Of a DNA stretch of 64,000 bases, positions 42,040 to 53,582 are shown piece by piece. How positions within the stretch are numbered: position 1 is the stretch's first letter; every line of letters starts with the position of its first letter. The notes under the pieces were generated by a model. The model searched no databases. It was not told the origin of the DNA and was given only the letters and a program-made list of their open reading frames with translations. The stretch is from Pegoplata infirma (lineage: Eukaryota; Arthropoda; Insecta; Diptera; Anthomyiidae). Made by a program: the position numbers and the translations under genes. The DNA is taken from positions 12,825,716-12,889,715 of the forward strand of contig OY992537.1 of assembly GCA_963921195.1 (NCBI GenBank), in the 5' to 3' direction.

Positions 42040-43745
42040 TTTTTTTGTTTAGCAAAGGAACGGAGGCGACAAGAAAAGTTTGATGAAAAAATAATAATAT
42101 CTAGTGATAGTGTGACAAATCTTTTATACCCTTCAAACTTTAAAAACTTGAAAAACATTTTTTGGGGGACACCTTTCCCCTTGCGGAAAATGTTTACAAA
42201 TTCATTAGTTATGCTTTTTGCAGTTAAGTAGCACAATTTCACCATTATTTAAAAAAATTTTTAATATCTACACAAAAGGGGAAGGGCAAAAAAAAATAAT
42301 TTTTTAGTCCCCTGTATCCAAGTGAAGGACATTGAAGTTCTTCTGACACAAAATTGCTGACAAATCGGCCATATTAATGTTTAAAAACTTCTTTGCCCTC
42401 TTATGAAACAATATGGACCTTCGGAAAATTTCGATAACTCCCTAACTAACGGAATGTCGTCTAGAGCAAAAATACTTGTCGATTTTAATATAATAAATAT
42501 TACTATTATTTTGTATTCATAAGGATATCGGAGGTCAATGTTTTCACATAAATATCCTCCAAAATTTACACATTTTTGTTAAAAAAAATATTGCATTACC
42601 GATTTTTTCCAAGGTACAAATTTGCCCTCGAAATATATGTTTACAAATTCATTGTAATGCTTTTTGCATTAGAATGAATTTGAGTTTTTCACTAAAGAAA
42701 TACAATTTTATCATTATTTAAACAATTTTTTAAATTCACTCCTACAAAAGGGGGCGGATATAAAAAACGACATTTTCTTATTCCCTGGGTCCAAGTGCAG
42801 GACTTTGAACTTCTTGAAGCAAAAAAATGTTTCATTTGTTAAACAAATACTTAAAAAATTATATAAAAAAATTGGATTTTAGAGGTTTGGCTCATTTACG
42901 AACTGGGAATCGATCCCGCAATCAACTACATTCTGGCCAGACACTCTACCCATCGTGCCAAAGTCACTTGATACAAACATGATTTTATAATTCTATGTAT
43001 AAATATTTTTTTTTAATTTTTTGTCTACAAAAAAATAACCAACACAAATAGGTAAAAACTAATAACATTACTTTAAAAAATGCCAACAATTAAAAAAAAA
43101 TTAATGATTGGGGTGTTATTTTTACCAACAAATTCAAAAAAAAAAAATCCTACGAAAACATTAAAAATTAATGATTTCGTAGGTTGTTTTTACAATTTTT
43201 CAATTGAATTTTATTTTAGAAAATTTTTAATAAAATTTTTGGGGAATTGATCCCGCAATCATCTACATTCTGACCAGACACTTTACCCATCGTGCCAAAA
43301 TCACTTGATACAAACATGTATTTATATTTCTATAAATATTTTTTTGAATTTTTTGTCTACAAAAAAATAACCAACACAAGTAGTTAAAAACTAATGACTT
43401 TTCTTTAAAAAATGCATACACAAATCACTAAAAATTAAAGAAGAATCACTTATTTTTACTTACAGAACAAAAATAAATAACTTTAAAAATTGAATGCTAC
43501 TGAAAGTCTTTATTTTTTATGTTGTTATTTTTGAAACAAAGAACAGAAATAGTCATTTGAAAAAACTGAACATTGAAGAAATATTTTTTATTTTAAAAAC
43601 GATAAAACGCAATACTTTTTAAATAAACTACAAACAGTTAATGATATAATTTTTTTAATGTATATACTTTATGGGGTCCTAGACTGATATTTATTGCGTT
43701 ACACACGGAATGTCAAAGTGACAAATACTGTGGTTGGAGGATATT
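42040..43745 (+). mobile_element. B-family repeat interrupted by tRNA-like units
   Basis: B landmarks: 'TGACAAATCTTTTATACCC', 'CTTGCGGAAAATGTTTAC', 'AAAAGGGGGCGGAT', 'GTCCAAGTGCAGGACTTTG' and 'TTGGATTTTAGAGGTTTGG' up to about 42890, then 'TATATACTTTATGGGGTCC', 'GCGTTACACACGGAATG' and 'TGTGGTTGGAGGATATT' at about 43660-43745. The left part itself looks duplicated: two 'GGAAAATGTTTAC/CTTTTTGCA' blocks at about 42185 and 42640. Confidence 0.65.
42903..43480 (-). repeat. Two tandem tRNA-like (SINE-like) units
   Basis: On the minus strand each unit has an A-box-like TGGCACGATGG (42950-42960; 43287-43297) and, 33 bases on, a B-box-like GGATCGATTCC or GGATCAATTCC (42906-42916; 43243-43253). D-arm 'GGCA..TGTC' and T-arm 'GCGGG..' pairing is plausible. 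The acceptor stem is not intact, so no functional tRNA is claimed. Units lie 337 bp apart and share flanking DNA ('GTATCAAGTGA' and a downstream 'GTTATTTTTTTGTAGACAAA'-type segment), as expected for a duplicated tRNA-derived element. Confidence 0.65.
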
Positions 43746-44094
43746 AAAAAACAATTTAAAAGGCATATTAATGAAAGTTTTTAATGACTAATCAAATTAT
43801 ATTACGTTTTTTTTTTTTAATTTTGAAGACATGTTTCATTAAATTGGATAAAAACTTTATCAATATGATGAAATTTGTCATCAAAATTGATGACAGCAAG
43901 TAAGGAAACCGTTTCATCAATATAATGAAGCATCTTTCTTTAAGTGTATATTGGCGGACTTGGAGTATTAAAGATTTCGAATTTAGCACTCTCATCTATT
44001 AATTGCTTAATTAATAATAATTTGCAAAGATTTTTTTACAATTACATATTTTTTTGCTGATACGTGTTAGCTAATGGTTATCTAAAACTTTTGC
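43746..44094. repeat. Partial CACTTAAAG/ATGAAA element end
   Basis: 'AATGAAAGTTTTTAATGAC' and 'CATCAATATAATGAAGCATC' end in 'CTTTCTTTAAGTG|TA' at about 43947. This resembles the right end of the CACTGA MITEs. The left end was not found. Confidence 0.45.
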
Positions 44095-44096
44095 TA

Positions 44097-45537
44097 CACT
44101 GAAAAAAAAAAAAAAGATTCGTGACGGTAATGAAAATTACATTAGCTTAAGGAAAAATGGCTCAAAAATTCATCCGAAGTCGGGTTTCATGTGATCAATG
44201 AAACTGGTGTCATAGTATTAATGAAAACTGGTGTCAAAGAATCTATTAAAATTTTTATAGAATTAATGAAAAAATTCATAGAGTGTGTTGTGGAAACTTA
44301 TGAAGTTTTGTCATTAAATTTATGAATGTATTCTTCGGTTCTAAGACTAACATCTTAATTTAACGAAAAGTTGTCATAAGCTACGTTTGAACTGCACGTG
44401 TTTATATAATCACGTCGTTTCTACACAGAAAATAAAATCGTAGAATTTAAATCAACAAACATCGATTGTAAATCAACCAAACATGATATCAACCAAAAAT
44501 TTAGTAAAAACGTTAGTCCATAATACAAAATTTCGATTTTGTTTTCAACAAATTTAGTCAAGTAATTTTATTTCGAAATTATTTTATCATGTCAACAAAT
44601 AGTTTTTGTGTTTGTTGAATTTCTTTGTTGAAAAAAAATAAGATTTTTTACGTTTGTCAGATCAACAAATTGTGTTTGTTGAATTTCTTTGTTGAAAAAA
44701 ATTTAAGATTTTGTACGTTTGTCAATACAAATAATAATTTTAGAAAACTATTGCAAACTCGTTTATCAATTTTTTTATATTTTTTTTCAACAATCAATAT
44801 TTACAAACGTTAGTTGATATCAGAAAATTCATATAGGAGCACTTTCAGTGAAAAAGTTTATTGTATTCACAAATATGGCGGTCAATATAACAATTCGTTT
44901 TTTTCTGTGTATCTTTGATTTTATTAACATTAAATAACAGTGCATATAAGGTAAACTATAAAAGACAAAAACGCGATGACTTTAAAAACACATGCTGCCA
45001 AAACGTAGCAATAACATAACAATGGAACAACACAAATTACCCTACATTTCAGCACAAAATTTTAATGATTTCAAACTATTGTTCTGTTGCAAATTATATT
45101 ATATTTTATAAGAAACAGCTTAAAGAAACACTTATATAGAACTTTTTACTTGTAATTTCAATTATATTTAACCAGCAAAACACACACACAAGTTTCAATA
45201 ACAAAGCAAAAAAAAAATATAAAATTATTTTATTTTATTAGCAAAAAGTTAACACACATGTAAAAATTACAATTAGATCTAACACGCGTGGTGCAATAAA
45301 ACGTCGTATGTTTTTGTTCGGGTTTCTCTCTCTTATTCGCAACGCAGAGTTGTATTTGATTCTAAAAAATCTTATGATATTTTTTAATGAAATTATGAAA
45401 TCTAATGAAACAAGTTTCATAAAAGTTGTTCATAACATGCATGAAATTTTAATTAGCTTATGAATTCCTTCATTTGTGTAATGAAAACAAAATAATGAAT
45501 CCGTTTCATTAATATCGGGAAGGTTATTTTTTCAGTG
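44097..45537. mobile_element. TA-flanked MITE, CACTGAAAAA family, interrupted
   Basis: The ends CACTGAAAAAAAAAA and ATTTTTTCAGTG are flanked by TA (44095-44096, 45538-45539). Its outer parts carry 'GGTTTCAT', 'AATGAAA' and 'TTATGAAATCTAATGAA' segments like 1845-2828. The unrelated MITE 44424-44909 is nested inside. A 60-codon minus frame near 45300 is not supported as a gene. Confidence 0.83.
44424..44909 (-). mobile_element. TA-flanked MITE, CACAGAAAATAAAA ends (copy 2)
   Basis: The ends CACAGAAAATAAAATCG and CGTTTTTTTCTGTG are flanked by TA (44422-44423, 44910-44911). It is the reverse-orientation match of 40082-40542 over most of its length, for example 'AATCAACCAAACATGATATC' and 'TTGTGTTTGTTGAATTTC'. 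486 bp. Confidence 0.88.
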
Positions 45538-45539
45538 TA

Positions 45540-45740
45540 CACTGACAATAATGAAAATCTATGTACATACATTTGTGTTTTGAAAAATTACGTTAAAAGG
45601 CAACCTATGTAGGGTTTCATTGAATCGATGAAATTTGTATCATCATTAAAGTTAAAAGCTATAAAAAATTTCGTAAAATAAATAAAAATGTTCAGAGAAA
45701 TTAAAAATTGTATTTTGTGAAAATGTTTCATAGCTGTAAT
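45540..45740. mobile_element. Truncated CACTGACAATAATG MITE abutting the previous one
   Basis: It starts at the TA shared with the preceding element: CACTGACAATAATGAAAATC, then 'ACCTATGTAGGGTTTCATTG' and 'GATGAAATTTGTATCAT', as at 1869-1960. Homology fades after about 45740, with no right end. Confidence 0.7.
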
Positions 45741-47329
45741 GTAAATCTGTTTTTTTTTTAAGTATTTAATATCGTTTTTTAAGGATATCTTACAAAAAAA
45801 AATTTACTTTACTTTATTTTATTATCATTAAATGAAATTTACTTTATTTTATTTTATTATCATTAAATGAAATTTAATCTAACTATTTTGCCTAAATAAA
45901 TAACTTTAATATAAAAATATTTCCTTATAAAAATCTTGAAATCTAAAATTCAGTAAAAACAGCTGTCAACTTTCGCTTTAGATTAACTTAACATATTTTC
46001 CAACACCATTGCTATGGAGAAGGAATGCTATTTCTTCTATTTGTACATTATGGTGGCAATTAATTGTAGGGTATGGTTTAATTCATGACGCAATTTGGTT
46101 TGTCTCGGAGTAGCTTTCTTGTAAAAAAATATGTTTTTTATAAAAGAGTTTCCCAGCCACTCAAATAAATGAAATGGATTCCACCATAAACCTTAAGATA
46201 AAATATATTTTTTTTTTTTTTGAAAATTCACGATATTTTCGTGTTATTTCGCGAAATTTATTGAATTATCATATAAATACTCATCATTCAATCGTTGATA
46301 GACGAATTTTACATTACGTGAGTACAACCCTGGTAGCAATTACCACAGTATGGTTGTATCGAAACATTCCAATGCATTACGTTGGAATCGAACTTACGAC
46401 GTCATACTCATAGGGATTTATTATTCATTAAAAAGCTTGTCAAAAGCGTTGAGTTCCTTTAGTTTATTTTATATATACTGTACCAAGTGCCACCTTAGTA
46501 TAATAATTTTTTTACTAACTTTTAGTAAAAACTTTGATGTTTTTCCCACTTGTTTTTTTTTCTCTTTTCTCTTAATGTTTTTATCTTGCTAAACAATAAG
46601 TAACTAAGTATGTATGAATGAATGTATGAATGAATGTATAAAATGTCTGTTTAACTCCCCCCTAATTTAGATGTCATTTTTTCTGACAGCTGCAGGTCTT
46701 TTGGCAGTTTTCTCCACTTGTTTGGACAGATTTGAAGCCTAAGGTGTTTTTGGGGATACTTTATGTTTTTTTTTTCTTTCAAACTTGCTCCTACTTTTTC
46801 TACAACAATAGTAGGAAAAGTTTTTTTCATAACAACTCTTGTTAAAGAACAAAAAAACTGCAAAAAAAATTCAAACACAAAAAAACATACTTTTTCTTCC
46901 AAACAAGGTTGAAAATGGTTTGTTATGGAGAAAACAAATATGAAATAAATTAAAAATGACATTTTTCCCTAACATTTGTAACATATTTTTCATGCCATTC
47001 AAATAAATTCTACAGTTTTTTTGTTAAGGCTTTTGCGCGTTGCTAAAAATAGTAGAAGATTTTTTTTTGGTTTTTTTCAGTTGATAATATCTTTGACTGT
47101 ATGTTTTGTTTAGGTCAAAATTTAAAAGGTTTTAAAAAAAACAGGACGAGAAAAAAAAATTAGGGAAGAAATGAAATGAAATTATACATAATAAGCTTAT
47201 TAGATTTTTTTTTTAAATCCCTGACAGCGGTATTTCCACTACAAAGCTTTGTTGAGTTAGGCTGTGGATTGAATGTAATAAAAACACAGGTAGTTTTAAG
47301 TATACCCTACATTAAGAACTTTAATATTG
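45741..47329. other. Mostly unassigned A+T-rich DNA
   Basis: It contains a short 'TTTACTTTATTTTATTATC' duplication near 45806 and 45839, an (ATGAATGT)n tract at about 46608-46642, and an isolated B-box-like 'AGTTCGATTCC' on the minus strand at 46384-46394 without an A box. The open frames over 46174-46592 and 46651-46962 are not recognisable. Confidence 0.45.
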
Positions 47330-48301
47330 GGGTATCATACACTCAAAAAATGCCTGCGAATTTTGTACTCTTGCCCAAAACATTAAATCATGATAATGTT
47401 TTGCAAAAGATTTGGGTGTACTTGCCAAAGCAAAGTTTTTTTTAGAAAAAAATAATATTATATTTGCTATTCCATGCTAATCGAATTGAATGGGGTCGAG
47501 GACCTCATTAAAAAACCAAAAGAGTTGTACATTTCGTAAGTGAGTGCCAAAATAAATAAAAAAAGTGTTTACATTTTGGAGAGTATAAAAGATTCGGCAC
47601 CAAAGAATATAACACTCTCATTTGTTTATGTACATTTAATAAACAAATGGAAAATTTTTATGCGAAAAGTTTAGACTTGGTGAAAAAGTAGTTTTGGTAA
47701 AAAAATGATTTTTTTTCACGAAAAATTAATTTTTTTGATGAAAAGAAAAATTTTGTGATGTAAAAAAATATTGATGAAAAAAAAATATGAAAAAACAAAA
47801 ATTTTTTGGAGAGAAAAAAATTGATGAAAAAAATATGATAAAAAAAAATTTATGAAAAAAAAAATTTTGATAAAAAAAAACAAATTTGATGAAAAAAAAT
47901 CAATGAAAAAAAATTTATGAAAAAAAAAAATTTTATGAAAAAAAATTTGATGGAAAAAAATTAATAAAAAAAAATTTTATGAAAAAAATTTGATGGAAAA
48001 AAATTGATGAAAAGAAAAAAAAAATGTGATGAAAAAAAAAAAATTGATGAAAAAAAAAAATTGGTGAAAAAATAAAATTTGATAAAAAAAAAAAAAAATT
48101 ATGAAAAAAAAAAATATGAAAAATTTTTTTTTTTGTTGAAAAATAATTATGTTACTTTTTATTCACCAGCTGGTGAAAAACGGGTTTATTCACCACGAGG
48201 TGAATTATTATCCAAGTTACAAACCCAAGTTATTAAAATTTTTGGTTTTAAGAAAATGAAAATAGTAATTCTTCTTTTCTTTTTCGTTAATTGTTAGCTT
48301 A
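47330..48301 (+). mobile_element. C-family repeat, uninterrupted copy
   Basis: In order: 'AATGCCTGCGAATTTTGTAC', 'GTACTTGCCAAAGC', 'GGGGTCGAGGACCTCATT', 'GATTCGGCACCAAAG', 'GTTTAGACTTGGTG', a GATGAAAAAAA array (about 47700-48130), 'GAAAAATAATTATGTTAC', 'CACCAGCTGGTGAAAAAC' and 'TTCGTTAATTGTTAGCTTA'. It serves as the empty site for both interrupted copies at 9-15 kb. Non-coding. Confidence 0.8.
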
Positions 48302-48304
48302 TTT

Positions 48305-48425
48305 ACAGAATTAAAGTTTTACAGAATAAAAGTTTTAACCTCCATTTTAATATTCATTTATATGGAAATTCGATTTATAAACCCGTAATAAAAAGCTTTT
48401 ATTTTTTATGAATTTGGACGTAAAT
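48305..48425. repeat. Small palindromic dispersed repeat, third copy
   Basis: 'CAGAATAAAAGTTTTAACC' and 'AAAGCTTTTATTTTTTATG' with the core 'GGAAATTCGATTTATAA' match, in reverse, the copy at 3276-3379. It immediately follows the C repeat. Confidence 0.6.
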
Positions 48426-48444
48426 CTCCAACAGTATTTCTTTT

Positions 48445-48740
48445 CGAAATATTTTTTTCGACTTGAGGATACCACATTTCAAATTATCAGTTCCTAAGAT
48501 AATTATTTCTTGAGATAGAAAAAGTACCAAAAGCACGCTATTTTAGAAGAGAAAAACGGGAACCAAAAGTACCATTTTTTAAGAGATAGAGAAAGGACCA
48601 AAGTACACTAATTAACTTCTTTTTTTACCACTTGGATTCGCAAATTCCAAAAAGGTCTTCTTTGGATTTCTGGTAATACAAAAAGGTACCAAAATACACT
48701 TTTTTACCCCCTTGAATCAGAATTTTCAAAAACCTAGAAA
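48445..48740 (+). repeat. F-family repeat: AAAGTACCAAAAG(T)ACGC units
   Basis: Loose copies of 'GTACCAAAA(G)(T)ACACT', 'TTTTTTACC(C)CCTTG' and 'GAGATAGA(G)AAAG' recur at about 48525, 48570, 48600 and 48690. A related stretch lies at 55490-55760 ('CCAAAAGTACGCTTTTTACC'). Confidence 0.5.
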
Positions 48741-49039
48741 TTACCCAGCAACATTTTTTGGAACAGATTCCTACATATTCTAGAATATAATTTATGGTAA
48801 TCACAACAAAATTTTCAATGTAAAATAATTTTTCAGAAAAACTTCATCGATTCTTGAACGTTTAGTAGAATCTATTTTTGGAAAGGACAATTTTTCTGGG
48901 AAAGGATGGGAATCTGCATTCTTTAAATCCTTTTCAAATTACCATTTATCCTTTTCAAATTACAGATAGTTTCCGAATTATAAGTGGAATCTTCGAATAC
49001 AATTAATGTTTTTCGAATTACTTATAACACCGCTCTACA

Positions 49040-49975
49040 AATCTGAGGTTTGTCGCTGCGTTTTGGATGAAACCAAAAAAAGTTGATAGGGTTTGGTGCC
49101 CCGATTCCAAAACGGTCACTTAAATTTTTCTATCACATCACAATTTTGAGAAAATCGCGGTTGAAGTGTCAAAAAATGCCCATTTTGACCATTTTTGAAC
49201 GCCTATAAAATAAGATCCTGACATGCAAATGACTTGGTATCTAGCTCATTCGAAAGTGTGTAATTTTCTCTTTTAGACAAGATCAAATCTTCTTGGAATT
49301 TAATTTTCTAAAATGGTAAAAAAATCATTAGCCACAAGTGCTATAAATCTAAAATTTACGTATGAATTTGTATGGAAATTTGTTAAAAAACACTGTGTAA
49401 ATAAACTAAATATTGAAAAAATGGAAGGTTTTTTGCTAATGATTTTTTTACCATTTTAGAAAATTAAATTTTTAGAACATTTTATCTTATCTTTAAGAGA
49501 AAATTACAGGCTTTTGATTGAGCTTGATACCAAGTCATTTGCATGTCAGGATATTATTTTATAAGCTTTTACACTCAAAATAATTATGCAGTAAAAATAT
49601 TAGTAAGTCATTTCGTACCAAAATCTACTAATAAGTTACTAATTACCAGTAGTACGGTAGTTTTTTAGTATCTTCAAAGTACTAAAATTAGTAATTTTTA
49701 CTGGTTTTGAATAATATTAGTAAAAAAATTTAGTATTGATTACCAAGGCCTGCACTAGATCATTTGGGACTAAAAAATTAGTTCATTAGTAAAATTTTTA
49801 GTATTGAATACCCACGTTTTTTTTTGGGTGTAAAAAGGGTTAAAAATGCCCTTTTTCGGCCCTTTAACCGCCAATTACTCAAAATCCTGATGTGATAGAC
49901 AAATTTGGGCTCCGGATTTGGAATCAGCGCAACAGACACCCAAATCACTAACCATAATCCAATACGCATTTTCTT
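49040..49975. mobile_element. Diverged inverted repeat (foldback) with a nested MITE
   Basis: 'TCCTGACATGCAAATGAC' (49216) mirrors 'GTCATTTGCATGTCAGGA' (49536), and 'ATTTTCTAAAATGGTAAAAA' (49304) mirrors 'TTTTTACCATTTTAGAAAAT' (49447). The outer parts ('CTATCACATCACAATTTTGA' / 'TCAAAATCCTGATGTGATAG') pair with more mismatches. The right arm is interrupted at 49572-49830. Confidence 0.8.
49572..49830. mobile_element. Short TA-flanked MITE, CACTCAAAATAATT ends
   Basis: The ends CACTCAAAATAATTATG and TTTTTTTTTGGGTG are flanked by TA (49570-49571, 49831-49832). The interior repeats 'AGTAAAAA', 'TACTAATAA' and 'TTTTAGTA'. Excising it with one TA restores the inverted arm. 259 bp. Confidence 0.87.
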
Positions 49976-50400
49976 GTTGAGCTGTGTAATTGATCTCTTA
50001 CAAATTACAATTTATCTTTTACAATCTGATATTTTCCAAATTGCTAATGCTTTTTTCGAATGACAATTGATCTTTTTCGAATTACAATTGATATTTTTCG
50101 AATTCCAATCTTTTACAAATAGCAATTGATCTTTTTCAAATAACAATTGGAATTATTAAATTACAAATGGAATTTTCGAATTACAAATAAAATTTTCGAA
50201 TATAAGTAGAATCGTCAAATTACAATTGAAATTTTTTTAAATTTCAATTCACCTTTTACATTTGAAATCTTTATAAAACAATTGTAATTTTTGAATTACA
50301 GATCAAATTTTGAAATTACAAGTCAAATTTTCGAAAAACAAATGGAGTCTAAGTAGAATTTCCAACTATAATTGATCTCTTATAAAAAACTTTTTTAAAT

Positions 50401-51298
50401 GGTGTAGATAAATAAGATATATTCTGTAGCGGATATTTGATACCCTTCATATTAGAGTGCTACACTTGTAGAGTATCAAATGTTCGGTATAAGCTTTTTA
50501 AAAATAACTTAATTTTTTTTGATAATGTTGAATAAATAATATAAAAACTAAATAGAAATGCTACCAGCTTAAAGGTTGCCAAAATAAACCCTTGTGAAGT
50601 TTTATTAAATAAATTTTGCTAACTTTTATAATTTAATAATTTTCTTTTCTTAGTTTTCTTAAACAAAAATAAAAAAAAATCTGTATAAAACTTGTGTGAT
50701 AATTTCTTTTATTATTTCATAACCATAACAGAATTTTAAAAAAGTTTTAATTAAATTGTTGCATTTATAACGAATTTTAGGGGTCAAAAGTGTGCAGGGG
50801 TAAACAAAATGAAATTATAATAATGACTGCAAGTCCTTGAGGGACTGAAAATAATTATCATATTAAAATAATAAAGTGCCGGAAAACAGAAATAATAAAT
50901 ATTTACTTAATGTTTTATATTAAATATTAAAAATTTAATAAAAAACATATTTTATTTTGCTACACAATTATGTATACTTCACTTACTTGTTTTCTATCCA
51001 TTTTTAATTTAAATCCCCAACTCACATGACCTATAAAATTGTTGTTCCTATTGCAGTAATCTAAAAAAAATGAAAAATAATAAATAGAAAAAAAATATTT
51101 CATGGAATTTTCATCATCTTGTGTGTAAAATGAGCAAATGTGGAATAAGGGATACAGTTCTACTTCAGCTTGAGTTACTAATTGGAAACGAAACTATATA
51201 TTTTTTTAAAATAAAATAACGAACTTCTGCTGGTTGTTTTATAAAATACATTTAAAAGAGGGTTGTATGAAAAGTTTAATACAATTTTGGAGAGAAGT
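50401..51298. other. Unassigned A+T-rich DNA
   Basis: No paired ends recognised. 'GATACCC..GAGTGC..GTAGAGTATCAAATG' near 50448-50480 forms a weak hairpin. No gene is supported. Confidence 0.45.
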
Positions 51299-51424
51299 CA
51301 TTCGTTACCATAAAATGAATTTTACGGTAACGAATGTCTCAATCTCTATAAAATAGTCGAGAAAAAAAAAATTTGAGATCTCAAATTTTTTTTTTTTCTC
51401 GACTATTTTATAGAGATTGAGACA
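51299..51424. repeat. Two adjacent near-perfect palindromes
   Basis: 51299-51336 pairs 'CATTCGTTACC' with 'GGTAACGAATG' around a short loop. 51335-51424 is a 90-bp palindrome with essentially no loop, centred on GAGATCTC; its arms read 'TGTCTCAATCTCTATAAAAT' outermost and differ only by a 2-base difference in the poly-A/poly-T part. The two share one or two bases. DNA of this form can extrude cruciforms. Confidence 0.9.
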
Positions 51425-51833
51425 AAATTCATTTAAACTTAATGTGAAATAAATCAGAACATTTTAACCCATGGCACCCTTTGGCCAAAGTTTAGAGCTT
51501 TCATTAAAAAATTTAAATCATTGATCGCCGTGTTAATCGGATTAATTTAATCCGATTGGCTTAAAACTTTTACCACATAATTTAAATAGAAACCAAAAAA
51601 AAAATTTTGAGTGATAATAAAATTTTGTGAAAATAAACATGAGTGAAAAAAATTTGAGTGAAATAAAATTTGGATGAAATTTTCAGTTAAAAATTTTGAA
51701 TTAAAAAAATTTCATTCCAGGTCTATCTCTGTTCCATTCCATTTCGATCCGCTTTCTATTCCAATCGGTTCCCTGTTCCGTTTCTTTTAATGTACGTTTC
51801 ATTCCTTTCCGTTTAACAAGAGTTACACAAAAT
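51425..51833. repeat. D-family fragment followed by a TTCCATTCC-like stretch
   Basis: 'AATTCATTTAAACTTAATGTG' with 'CATTTTAACCCATGGCACC' is D-like. 51710-51825 is a diverged pyrimidine-rich 'GTTCCATTCCATTTCG' / 'TTCCGTTTCTTTTAATG' series. The minus-strand Lys/Arg/Glu frame over it is an artefact. Confidence 0.5.
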
Positions 51834-52557
51834 AAACAAGTAAGAAAATTATAGTCGGTCAAGACCGACCATATAATACCCAGAGTTTTCCGGAAAATGG
51901 GTCCCATGGACCGATTAGATCTATATTTTGTCAAATCAAATCAAATTTGAGTGAAATAGGCTTCTATTTGCTGTCTATGAACCGCTTTAACTGAATATCG
52001 GGTGAAATTTTCACATGGAGTCTAAGTCCAAAACTGGTCCGATGATAATATGATTTGATAAGGTTATTAAAGTACGCGTTTAACATACACAAACAAAATT
52101 TTATTTAAATATTTTCTATTTTCATGAAATGTGAGAGATTTATGTGAAAATCGGGAAGGTGGTTTGTATGGGGGCTACAAGAGGAAATGGTCCGATTTCT
52201 ACATAATTCGGAATGGCGATTTATGAAGACAAAACACGTTTACTTGCCAAATTATCTATTATAATACGGCTATAAGAGTCATTTGAGCCAAAACAAAAGA
52301 GGACCTTTGTATGGGGGCTAGGTCTAAATATGGACCGATTTTTTCCAATTTCAATAGGCAATAGAAAGGCTAAAGTTTCAAATTCCAAGTCAATTGATTA
52401 AAAATTGCGGACGGACGGACATCGCTAAATCGACTCAAGGAGTGATTCTGACTCGATCGGTATAGTTAAAGGTGGGTCTAGGACCAATATTTCGGCAAGT
52501 TACAAACATCAGCACAAAGTCATTATACCCTGTACCACAGTGTGGTGTAGGGTATAA
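51834..52557 (+). mobile_element. E-family dispersed repeat
   Basis: Left end 'ACAAGTAAGAAAATTATAGT', then the self-complementary 'CGGTCAAGACCGACC' and 'ATAATACCCAGAG'. Internal paired segments: 'TATGGGGGCTA' twice, 'GGTCCGAT'/'GGACCGAT' several times. Right end 'CGGACGGACATCGCTAAATC', 'GATCGGTATAGTTAAAGG' and 'CACAGTGTGGTGTAGGGTAT'. Same general plan as the A and B repeats but a distinct sequence. Reversed fragment at 24000-24085. Confidence 0.75.
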
Positions 52558-53582
52558 AAAAATCAGAAGTTTTTTGTTGTGTTTTTTTTTTAAACCTGCG
52601 CTCTAGTGATAGAGGGTATATATAAGTTTGTCATTTTGTTTGTAACACCTCGAAATATTGGTCTAGGACCCCATAAAGTGTATATGAGGAGTTCCGGCTA
52701 ACAATAAGACTTCAATTTTGAGGTAAAAAAGATTTGATTTTTGTTTTGAAGGCACATCGATGAAAGTTGGCATAAATATTAGAAACTATTTAAGAATAAG
52801 AAATTCGTTCGCGTCAATTAAATCGCGCGTGGGGGTCAAAAGTTATGGCGGTTTTAAGATTTAGCGGTTTTAAAAAAATCTTAAAAATATTTTAAATATT
52901 TTTTTTCTACACATTTGTTGCATGCGTTATTAAAACATGCCAGGAAATATCATTTCTTCTAAAATATATGATATAAATTTAACCCTTTAATGACCAAACG
53001 ATTTAAAAAAAAAAAATATCTAAGTACCTAAAATCGCGATTAATTCGCGGTAAAAGAAAAATTTCACAATTTTTTATAACATATTTAGGCAATGCGCGTT
53101 GGTATTACTGAAAAAAAAAATCACGGAAAATCGTTTCATTGTACCAGTGTTTAAAAAAATCGGTGATGCTTTTTTATAACAAGAAAATTTAATATGGTCC
53201 AAAAAATCTATAATCATCAAAATTTTTTAACCCGCCTCAGATTTTATGATGACACATCAAGTGGGCTTTCATTTCCGATTTCGTGTAAAGCCTTGGATGT
53301 GCCAGATCAAAACAGGTTTAGATAAAATCATCGCGCTTTCCGCTCAGAATGGCTTAAAGTAAAAAGTCAAAAATCAAATCAGTTCTACTCGTTATGGCAC
53401 GTCTTTTGGTGTATTAAAATGAACATGATGCATTAATTGCTACTAAAAAAATTGGAAACAGATTTGCAAATTTCGCACAATTTTCAAAAATGCCATAAAA
53501 TTTTTGCAATTTATTTTTTATAAACCCGCCAGTGATTTTTTTATGTAAACTCCTAAAAAACTCGGTTTACGCAAGAGTCCAC

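Larger units (their letters stand above)
48940..50400. repeat. Degenerate AATTACAATTGATCTTTTTCG array split by an inverted repeat
   Basis: Loose ~20-25 bp units combining 'GAATTACAATTGA' with 'TCTTTTTC' run at about 48940-49030 and again at about 49985-50400, ending 'AAATGGTGTAG'. The last motif equals the terminus of the 13390-14592 minisatellite element (GGTG|TA), so this may be a decayed relative. The block 49040-49975 is inserted. Confidence 0.6.

Noticed and set aside
46174..46592. Overlapping 79-80 codon frames and a B-box-like word at 46384
   Set aside because: No domain seen and no A box at tRNA spacing, so neither a gene nor a SINE is supported.
48746..48900. Possible small element with CCCAGCAACATTTTTTGG and TTTTTCTGGG ends
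   Set aside because: The ends pair over too few bases and no duplication is visible.
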